Shown one piece after another: positions 56,535-64,000 of a stretch of DNA of 64,000 nt (positions are counted from its first letter, which is position 1; every line of letters begins with the position of its first letter). The notes beneath the pieces are model-generated. The model was not told the DNA's origin and searched no databases. It saw only the letters and a list, made by a program, of their open reading frames with translations. Source of the stretch: Cololabis saira (lineage: Eukaryota; Chordata; Actinopteri; Beloniformes; Belonidae); assembly GCF_033807715.1 (NCBI RefSeq), contig NC_084601.1, positions 20,664,129 to 20,728,128 on the forward strand, read 5' to 3'. A program made the position numbers and the translations under genes.

Positions 56535-56904
56535 TACAGTCATGGAAAAAATGATTAGACCACCCTTGTTTTCCTTGTGTTCTTGTTCATTTTAATGCCT
56601 GGTACAACTAAAGGTACATTTGTTAGGACAAACATAATGATAACCACAAAAATAGCTCATAAGAGTTTTATTTAAGAGCTGATATCTAGCCATTTTCCAT
56701 GGTTTTCTTGATAATAACCTAAATCACTTAAGTTTTTACATCAATAGCTATGGCATTGCACTGCCAAAAACAGTGCTTTTATGCATTCAGTGTTTTCTTT
56801 TCTGTCTGTTTTAGTCACATGATACACTTTAGTGGTACCAGGCATTAAAATTAACAAGAAATTGGAGAAAAAAGGGTGGTCTTATAATTTTTTCCATGAC
56901 TGTA
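56535..56904. mobile_element. Tc1/mariner-type MITE in a transposase intron
   Basis: About 370 bp with inverted ends TACAGTCATGGAAAAAATGA and TTTTTTCCATGACTGTA and TA at both outer edges, as expected of Tc1/mariner. Inside the ends GACCACCC / GGGTGGTC continues the symmetry. No coding capacity. Confidence 0.9.
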
Positions 56905-57339
56905 TATACTGGAGACAATATCAAAATACAAATTTAACTAAATCTATAAATCGACAATACAAATGTAACTAAATCTAGTAGATTATGTTTCTACAAAGCC
57001 AAGATGTAAACCGTATTGCACAGCTGAAGATGTAAACGAGATGTAAGATGTAAACATAATCACACATACCTTCAGGTATTTCTCTTTTAAAACCTGGTGT
57101 ATTGCTGCACAGGTTTCAGGAACGAATTGCCGGATCGTTGATACTCCCATTCGGAACTGGTGAGAAAGGCTCCTGAAGCTTTCCCCTGTTAATATTAACA
57201 AGCACATAACTTAGTTATCATGTTTCAAATGTGTCACCTGTTTGTTCACGCACTTTATTCCAAATCCAAACAATGTTCAATCTTTAAAAAGCACATTATA
57301 CAAAATGAAAGTGTTGTAGTTTTAAACATATCTAAACCA

Positions 57340-58010
57340 CCGCGGTTGAATTGGTTTGATATTGGATATTGGATATTCGACATTCAACACCCATAAAACT
57401 TGTGATACATACCACTGATTTTGGTCAAACCACTTGTGATGTGTTCATGGTCATCTAGACTATATATCACAAAACAGTAATTATTAAAAAATCATATAAA
57501 AAAATCATATATATGGGCTGATTTAAAAATCATATGGGCTGATTTAATGTGGTTTAATGAATTCAACACCCATAAAACTTGTGATACATACCACTCATTT
57601 TGGTCATATTGCTTGTGATGTGTTCATGGTCATTTAGACTATATATCACAAAACAGTAATTATTATAAAATCATATTATGGGCTGATTTAATGAGGTTTA
57701 ATGAATTCAACACCCATGAAACAATCGGTGTTATGTATCACAAGTTTTATGGGTGTTGAATTCATTAAACCACATTAAATCAGCCCATATATATGATTTT
57801 TAAAACAGCCCATATATATGATTTTTAAAACAGCCCATAGGCCATATATATGATTTTTTATACGATTTTTTAATAATTACTGTTTTGTGATATATAGTCT
57901 ATGACCATGAACACATCACAAGTGGTTTGACCAAAATCAGTGGTATGTATCACAAGTTTTGTGGGTGTTGAATATCCAATATCCAATATCAAACCAATTC
58001 AACCGCGGTT
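57340..58010. mobile_element. ~670-bp palindromic foldback with inner repeats
   Basis: The outer arms (about 57340-57485 and 57866-58010) are inverted copies: the left begins CCGCGGTTGAATTGGTTTGATATTGG and the right ends with its complement. A unit containing CAACACCCATAAAACTTGTG and ATGTGTTCATGGTCAT occurs twice directly on the left (near 57388 and 57566) and in inverted form on the right. The right end lies 12 nt from the exon 1 splice donor of the transposase. Confidence 0.88.
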
Positions 58011-58361
58011 CATCTTGCCTACCTGTTGCCAAGAAGCTCAGTGTAATCGTCAAACGTTCCCCCACGGAGATACAATCCCTGTAGTTGGTATTTTTCCTCT
58101 GGATGATTGGCCTGATAAGTTCCTCCACAAGTGGAACTGAGCAGGGAAAAGCCGAGCGAAATCTTTGAAATGGTTGGTTTCATTCATGTCCAGCTCTCGA
58201 CACAGGTCCGGGTAAACTCCTGGAGCCTGTCGCTGTTGTATCCATGATTTCACCCATGTGGTGCGGTTTCTTCTTATTTTTTGCCTCCGCCTCCTCTTTT
58301 CTTCTTCCACAAGCAGAAGGCCGAGGGCTGATAAAGCCACTGCCAATTTTTTATTACGCAT

Positions 58362-58896
58362 TGTGGGAGCGAAAGTGGTCTGGAAATGTGGTGTGAATAT
58401 GAAGCATGGACGAGACCCCCCACTACGGTTGTGTTTCCTGTATCTGTCACACGTGGGTTTCCCCACTGCCCCGCCCCTTTAGGAGACTAACAGCAGGTCC
58501 TGAGTCCATTGAGCCCTATGGGAAGTTTTTGATATTTCTCATATTTTTTTATATGTAGACAATTTGAAGGCTGTTATATCTGATATGATTAATATAATTA
58601 TTCTTATGGGTAAATATCATATTCACTGCTGTAAGTGGAGAAATGGTAAGCCCTCCTTTGATTGGTTTTTAAATTATTTTAAATTGTTCTTTTTGTCCCT
58701 CAAAAAAATTGATTCCAGCAAAATGGCTAAAAAGATTTGTGACGACATATCTTGTTCTTTGCTTTTGTGATTCATGCCTCAGACCTTGCTCCTATTTTGT
58801 TATGGTTTTTGTTTTGCCTGATTTTGAAAATATATGCAAATGTTTTTACTTGTATTTTAAAATAACAACCCCTTTTTGTTTGTTTTGTTTCATTTC

Positions 58897-58897
<1 letters not shown>
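58362..58897. other. No recognised gene
   Basis: Region upstream of the transposase start; probably its 5' UTR/promoter and the element end, but no inverted repeat partner was found. Confidence 0.45.

Positions 58898-58898
<1 letters not shown>

Positions 58899-58927
<29 letters not shown>
58899..58927. repeat. (TA)n microsatellite
   Basis: About 14 TA units. Confidence 0.9.
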
Positions 58928-59120
58928 GGAGCCAAATCAGGGCCAAAAGTTTTGCTAATTTGAAAATAAGATTTGAACCTGAATTTTTTTTTTTACAGTT
59001 TCAGTTTTATTTTTTTCAGTATCAGATCTTTTTTTCAGTTTCAAATCTTTTTATTTCAGTTTCAAATCTTTTTTTCAGTTTCACTTCTTTTTTTTTCAGT
59101 TTCAGACTTTTGGCCCGGAT
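58928..59120. repeat. TTTCAGTTTCAAATC-type repeat with short inverted ends
   Basis: Five imperfect units of TTTTTCAGTTTCAAATC. The borders AATCAGGGCCAAAAG and CTTTTGGCCCGGATC are short inverted repeats, suggesting one small element. Confidence 0.7.
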
Positions 59121-59840
59121 CTGGCGTGGGGGGCGTGGCATCAACTGAGAGGGGCGTGGCATCATGAGTGACAGCAGAACAGAGAAGGCGGGGGACGTTC
59201 CTCACTCATGTGACACCAAAATGTGACACCAAAATGGCAATTTTCAGACCGACAAATTAGGAGAAAATTAACTTTGTTTGAGACCTGTCTCTGTCTGAGC
59301 AACACACTCTCAGCGCTCCTCTCTGGTGGTGCTGATTCAGAGAGAGTCGTCGGTCACTGCAGAGCTGCCAAAGTCGTTTTCCCATAGGATAAACTGAAAT
59401 TTAAAACTAAAATAAAACTTGCTTCTTTGCTTAATAATACTGTTATTGTTATTATTGAAGTCTTTTTGGAAGGGAAAAAAAGAATATTAGACTTATCCGA
59501 TGATCTTGTACTGGGTTGATATCAGATATTAAAGGAGCTGTATGTAAGAGCAATAATAAAACGAATCATAAAATGACCCCGATATGTCAACAGACAGGGG
59601 GGGCCTGGGACTGAAAAAAAAAATATATATATTTTTTTTAATTCTCATTAAATTATGGAATCATTTTTCAAAATGTTTCAAAATATGCCTATTTTGTGGA
59701 AAAAACATGTAGTATTTGAGTTACATAAAAGCTGGTTATTTGTTTTCTTCCTAATTGTCCTTGTGGTCAAGAACCCCCAACACAAAAATGGTTTGGCCGC
59801 TGATAAAAATTTGATGTTATCATTTAATTCAACCATTAGA
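59121..59840. other. No recognised gene
   Basis: No exon or named repeat seen. Confidence 0.45.
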
Positions 59841-59846
59841 ATGGTC

Positions 59847-60180
59847 AAAATGTCCGGTCAGCACAAGTCTGGTGCTCAGAAAAGAAAAGAAAAGAGAAGA
59901 AGAAAATAGAGGCCTCAGAGATTCTCTACACAAATATTTTAAAAAGGGGGTGACGGTGAAGCTGGAATTAATAAAGTCAGCGTAGAGCAAAGTAAGAAAC
60001 AGTGCAGCCAACGTTTACCAACCTTGTAACTTAACCTAACTGGCTGGCTCTAATGTTAACGTCCATTAGCTTGTATAAAAACCTGAAGAGCAGAGGGAGA
60101 GGAGAGGAAGAGGGAGAAGGAGAGATCCGGGCGCAGGGGGGGTCCATCTTAGATTATTTTGTCCGGGGCCCAGGCAAGAC
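59847..60180 (+). pseudogene. N-terminal remnant of a hAT-derived transposase
   Basis: A frame starting MSGQHKSGAQKRKEKRRRK matches, from memory, the conserved start of hAT-family proteins with a TTF/MYM-type zinc finger (SGAQKRK basic motif). The frame breaks within about 20 codons. A further in-frame-like GGSILDYFVRGPG piece occurs near 60140-60176. No catalytic domain is present. Confidence 0.55.
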
Positions 60181-60701
60181 TGTCAGCTGGCACTTCAATG
60201 TGTCGTCGAAAGTAGTTACCTCAACACTTTTACAGCTTGGACATTTTTTTTTTTTTTTACATAAGTATAAATACACCTTATCGTTAGCAAAGTGGTTAAA
60301 ATCTAATATAAACAAAACAACATGAATACCAGGTTCAGTTGCACAACTATATCTGAAACATCTGAAATCATCTAATTTATGTAAAGAAATTGCAACACAA
60401 TATATGCTTGTGAATAACACCGGTTTTATTAAAAGTAATTACATAAACAAGTGAGGTCAGGGGTTGAGACAAGAGGTCCGCTGACGATGCCAACATTTTA
60501 TTTTTACAATGTGCTGTTTCATAAAAACATATTGTTAGTTGTTTTTTTTTTTCTTAACAATACAGTTAGAGAATGATTTAACTGCTTTTTAGGACATTAC
60601 TAACATATGCTGAGGTCATTGTTTTTCAGACATTTCTAGGATGCAATAGGCATAAACTTAATAAGGTATAAAAGACAGAAACCAAGTACTCTGTAATAGT
60701 C
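60181..60701 (-). other. srfbp1 3' UTR and downstream spacer
   Basis: On the minus strand AATAAA occurs at 60497-60502 (about 200 nt after the stop) and again at 60425-60430. Either could serve as the poly(A) signal. Confidence 0.5.
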
Positions 60702-62532
60702 TCAGTCATCATCATCAAACTTAATCTTTTTCCCTTGGAATGCCAGGATTTGTCCTTGCTGCTCTTTTCTTTTCTTGCTGGCCTCCCAGGATGGATGGAG
60801 CGCCGGCTGTGGTGCTTGACGAGAAAAGACACCTCCACCCCTGTGATCTTTTTGCCCCCGAACACCCCCTCTTCCTCGTCCCCTCCCTCTCCCACCAGAT
60901 GCAAAACCTCTGTCAACTCTGTCGGGACGTGCGCTTTCAGCACAGGCCTGGCTGTATTTGGACTCTGAAGTTCCTTTTTCATGGCCAACATCACGTTTAA
61001 ATTTTCCTTGGCCCCTAAATTTACCACTGCCCCTCCCTCTGCTGATACCCCCACCAGACTTAGACCCACCCAAGGATGAACAGAATATAGACTGAGGCGT
61101 TTTTGATTTCAGCCTGGCTTCAAGTTTATCAAGTTCAATCTGGAGCTTGTCAGAAGTTTCCTCGCTGCCCGTTGGATCCTTTTTCACATTACCCTCTTGG
61201 TCCGGACTTTTCTCCCCTTCATTGTCTTTCTGCTTTTTCTTTTTCTTGAATTTGCTTACTTTTCCTATAAAGAAGTCGTCATCCTCGCTGTCTTCTGACT
61301 GGGAGGACTGCTTGTGAAAGCGCTCCTCTGTGCTGTCGTCAAAGTACTCTCTCTGTTCGTTATCCGATGACTCAACGTCACTCTCATCATCATCTGCGCT
61401 CTTCTTCGGTGCTGCCGGAACGGACAGAGCTCTACTTTGAGGTTTAACCTTCACTAAGACCTTTGCATCTCTATTTTGTACTGACACGGGTCTAGCATTC
61501 GTAGACTTTGACATATTTTCTATGTGAACATCAACCAATTTATCTTTCTCCATTTCCCTCTGAAAGTTGGCAGCAGTTGCAGCTTCATTGTCTTTAAGGA
61601 CAACTCCCACCTTCTCATTGTCAGTTATTTTTTGAAGCCCAACAGACCTGTCTTTTTTGTTTTTCTTCTTCTCTCTTTCTACCTTCTTTTTAGGAGAAGG
61701 CAGAGATGCCTTTTCGGGTTGCTTCTGAACTTTTGTCTTTCCTCCCAGCTTTCCTATGACACGGTCGTCTTTGAAGGCTTGCACAGCAGCTTTGATGCTC
61801 TCAATCTTCTTATTGAACTGAGGGTGGGTGGCGATGCGTGCAATAGCTCGGTCAGAAAGAGTAGACTTGGGATTTTTGCACACTTGTTCAAAGTTGAGAG
61901 TTATCTGCAAGGCTGTCTTTGTAACCTGAATTGGGAGGAAAATAAAATCATGCATGAGAGGATTTACGGTGTAAAACAGGAAAAGGTTATACATTTTAAA
62001 TAATTTAAGTGCCAATATGGTTCAGTAAATCACTCTAGAAATGGCCCCTCTGGCCTACAGAGAGGGACATAAGCAATCCTACCAGGTCTGGTTTGAGCTT
62101 CTTCATGCACTGGACCTCCTCCATCAGTCTTGCAGCTCTCCTCTGATTCTTCTCGATTTCTGCCTCCTTTCCCTTATTCTTCTTCAGGACTGCAGCTTGA
62201 CGGAAAAGTTTCCTAATGATCAAAACTCGAATCCTTTTCACCTCCTTCCTCATCTTCACCACCTCATTGTTGAGAATCAGGACAGGTGAAGGAATATTTT
62301 CTCCTGTGGCTTGTGGCACTACTTTAACTTCCTTTTCACCACCAACTGTACTTTCCTCTTCATCGTCATTGCAAATCTCCTGCCCTTCTTCCTGTTTCTC
62401 CTCCTCCTCCTCCTCCTCCTCGTCCTCAGTCGCCTCGTCCTCAGTCTCCTCCTCAGTCTCCTCCTCCTCCTCCTCCTCCTTCTTCTTCTCGTGTTCCTCA
62501 ACAGGCAACATTTTTTCCTTGGTTTTTATCAT
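60702..62532 (-). CDS. srfbp1: Serum response factor-binding protein 1 (SRFBP1/p49-STRAP, BUD22 family)
   Basis: Nuclear BUD22-domain protein; known members bind serum response factor and relate to yeast Bud22 of small-subunit ribosome biogenesis. Two exons are seen, 62083-62532 and 60702-61925 (GT-AG, phase 0), 557 residues together. Residues ~10-55 are almost all Glu/Asp/Lys. The conserved core starts near residue 85 with [22 protein letters not shown], then [12 protein letters not shown] and MKKLKPDL joined across the intron to VTKTALQ. ERAIARIA-like [11 protein letters not shown] and [12 protein letters not shown] follow. The middle is Lys/Ser/Asp-rich, with acidic serine patches. The C-terminus has a [10 protein letters not shown] stretch near residue 510 and ends in KIKFDDDD, as in vertebrate SRFBP1. 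The ATG lies directly after a splice-acceptor-like CAACAG, so a further 5' exon probably exists; the acidic N-terminal extension is longer than I recall for mammals. Confidence 0.93.
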
Positions 62533-63166
62533 CTGTTGGAGAATAAAGCCATCATTACTGATAACAGATAACTGACAACAATATGATACATATACTCACT
62601 TTTTTTCATCTAAAGAAAAAAGTGTAGTAATGAAAGCCAAAAGTGTCCTATGGCATGCTTTTTCAACTGTTGGAGTATGGCAACACATCACCGTTTCCCG
62701 TTGTCATGATTTACAATCCGTGTTGTTTTGAATTGCTCCGTTAGTTTTATTATTCTCATTATTACTCCAGAAAACAGGTTTTTACTATTAACTTGGTTAA
62801 GTAAACACTGAATAATTAACTTGTGTCTTTGGTTTTTTTGGTATGATTTCTTTGATTCATTCTTTAATATATTTAAACAACATTCTGTAGCCTGAAATTT
62901 AAAATGTATCCCGTGAAGTTGCACTAACACCTTTACAGTATCTTGGGGTTTGTTAAACCATCTTTCTGGAATGGCTCCCCTGAACACAAATTGTCACTCA
63001 AGATCTTATCAATGCCATTTCTGAACAGACACCCTTGAAAGCTGACCACGTGTGATCAAATCATGGCACATGCTTTATGTCCCTTGAAATCGTATAGTAT
63101 GATACCATAGACTGTATACAAGCATGGACGAATCATTCAGTCACGTGACCCACTGGGTTCTGAAGA
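62533..63166. other. Upstream of the srfbp1 coding region; no further exon recognised
   Basis: No CpG-rich promoter is obvious. The 5' non-coding exon could lie here or beyond the window. Confidence 0.4.
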
Positions 63167-63601
63167 CCGGTGTTGTGCCAAAAAGTGATTGCCTGCCAGA
63201 ATCTGATTTCTTCTGATTTGTGGCCGCGGGAGCGCGCACAGCAGCCTGTTGAACGATAGCGCTAAAACGTCAGATTTTCAGATTATGAAGCTCAAGAATG
63301 AGATAAAGTCATATTTAGGCAGAAACAACTTTTCATTAACTGCATTTGGCCTTCAATCAATTTTTGGCAGGTGAAAATGCCTATTTTGTGTTGTAATGGT
63401 CCTTTAAAAGAGTTAAAAGCAATCCTGAGAGCTCTAGTGTTTATATTATGAAGCTCAAGAATGAGATGAAATCATATTTAGGTAGAAACAACCTTTCGTT
63501 ACTTGTATTTGGCCTTCAATCAATTTTTGGCAGGTAAGAAGACCCATTTTCAGGGGAGAAATCAGATTCTAGCAGGCAATCACTTTTTGGCACAACACCG
63601 G
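63167..63601. mobile_element. Long-TIR DNA element with internal duplication
   Basis: About 44-bp inverted ends (CCGGTGTTGTGCCAAAAAGT at the left and ACTTTTTGGCACAACACCGG at the right) with one or two mismatches. Inside, a ~105-bp segment starting TTATGAAGCTCAAGAATGAG occurs at 63283 and again at 63446. No coding capacity; target duplication unclear. Confidence 0.85.
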
Positions 63602-63619
63602 TTTTAAACTTTAAAATTT

Positions 63620-64000
63620 TTGTTTAGATTTAGAGGTGTCAAAGTCTGGAATAGTTGGTACCATATTGCAAACAATTGTAGGTCCCTATCCATTTTCAAA
63701 AGTCGCTCAAGAGAGCATTTAATTCAACAATGTAGTCAAGAAAGCTCTTAATGTTCTTTTGCACTTCATATTCTGTGTTCCCATTTGTTCAGCATAATAC
63801 TCATATTTTCATGATCATGTGTACAGTAATTTTTTTTATCTTTTTTTAATTTTTTTTTTTTAATTATTTTATTTTCATTCATGTTCTACATGCAATTTTT
63901 ATGATTTATTTTTATTTTTATGATTTTGTATCCTCATAAGCATTTTGTTAAATGTTATTAAGTGGGGGCTCCTCATAAGCTTACTGGCTTGCTCGCTCCT
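63620..64000 (+). repeat. LINE 3' end (C-terminal scrap and tail), cut by the window edge
   Basis: The coding-like scrap GVKVWNSLVPYCKQ, then SLKRAFN, resembles the C-terminus of non-LTR retrotransposon proteins. AT-rich 3' UTR and the GTGGGGGCTCCTCATAAGCTT block follow, seen in a common teleost LINE family. Confidence 0.6.

Larger units (their letters stand above)
55211..58361 (-). pseudogene. PIF/Harbinger transposase (HARBI1-like), three exons, one frameshift
   Basis: DDE transposase of the PIF/Harbinger superfamily, which moves elements into TWA targets. Exons (minus strand) are 58023-58361, 57070-57185 and 55211-55999. The start is MRNKKLAVALSAL at 58361. Exon 1 continues with a KRRRRQKIRRNRTTWVK basic region and, after a one-base shift near 58130, VEELIRPIIQRKNTNYR and ERLTITLSFLATG. 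Exon 2 completes GESFRSLSHQFRMG, the helix-turn-helix-like region. Exon 3 holds the catalytic D, D and E in LGALDGKHV, GRISDGGVF and VENAFGIL, and ends in IVLSCCALHNFLR and a 60-residue tail. Length (~400 residues) fits the family. Exon phases are consistent (1, then 0). Only the frameshift makes it look dead; a sequencing error cannot be excluded. Element ends (TIRs) were not identified. Confidence 0.9.

Noticed and set aside
62216..62575. Ser/Leu-rich plus-strand frames opposite srfbp1
   Set aside because: Antisense of the Glu-rich coding tract of srfbp1; composition follows the repeat.

Overview
The window is vertebrate, and most likely teleost fish, nuclear DNA. It has split genes with spliced exons, two recognisable vertebrate genes (an E2F1/2/3-class transcription factor and srfbp1, both on the minus strand), long CA/GT microsatellites, and a dense mix of transposon families typical of ray-finned fish (Tc1, hAT, PIF/Harbinger, L2/CR1-like and Rex-like LINEs, a Mag-like Ty3/Gypsy element, a tRNA-type SINE). 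The family assignments come from recognising the sequence by eye; no search was run.

Layout. 1-17 kb is non-coding DNA with transposons: a complete Ty3/Gypsy retrotransposon with identical LTRs and one intact Gag-Pol frame (1267-5668), a LINE reverse transcriptase scrap, a dead Tc1 element with a complete hAT element nested in it (7120-9608), and an L1-type LINE 3' end. A decayed 28S rRNA fragment follows (17286-17701), then an L2-like LINE carrying another insertion (18720-21660). 21-45 kb has no recognisable host gene. It holds LINE tails, DNA-transposon miniatures with clear target-site duplications, microsatellites, a cluster of four octamer motifs near 36.4-36.6 kb (possible enhancer), and an L2-like LINE with a SINE inside it.

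45.4-51.6 kb carries six exons of the E2F gene. One intron has AT-AC ends and the signals of a U12-type intron. The E2F introns contain at least five insertions (hAT, Harbinger-like MITE, foldbacks). The first E2F exon was not found.

51.8-58.5 kb contains the parts of a two-gene PIF/Harbinger transposon: a spliced DDE transposase on the minus strand with one frameshift, and the broken C-terminal exon of its probable DNA-binding partner on the plus strand, split by a hAT element. The transposase introns contain a mariner-type MITE and a ~670-bp palindrome. srfbp1 (60.7-62.5 kb) follows, then another long-TIR element and a LINE tail.

No CRISPR array, bacterial operon or wholly new gene system is visible. 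The main points of interest are the nested and TSD-defined insertions, the U12 intron, the CRE/CCAAT/GC-box-bearing MITE pair, the Harbinger locus and the octamer cluster.
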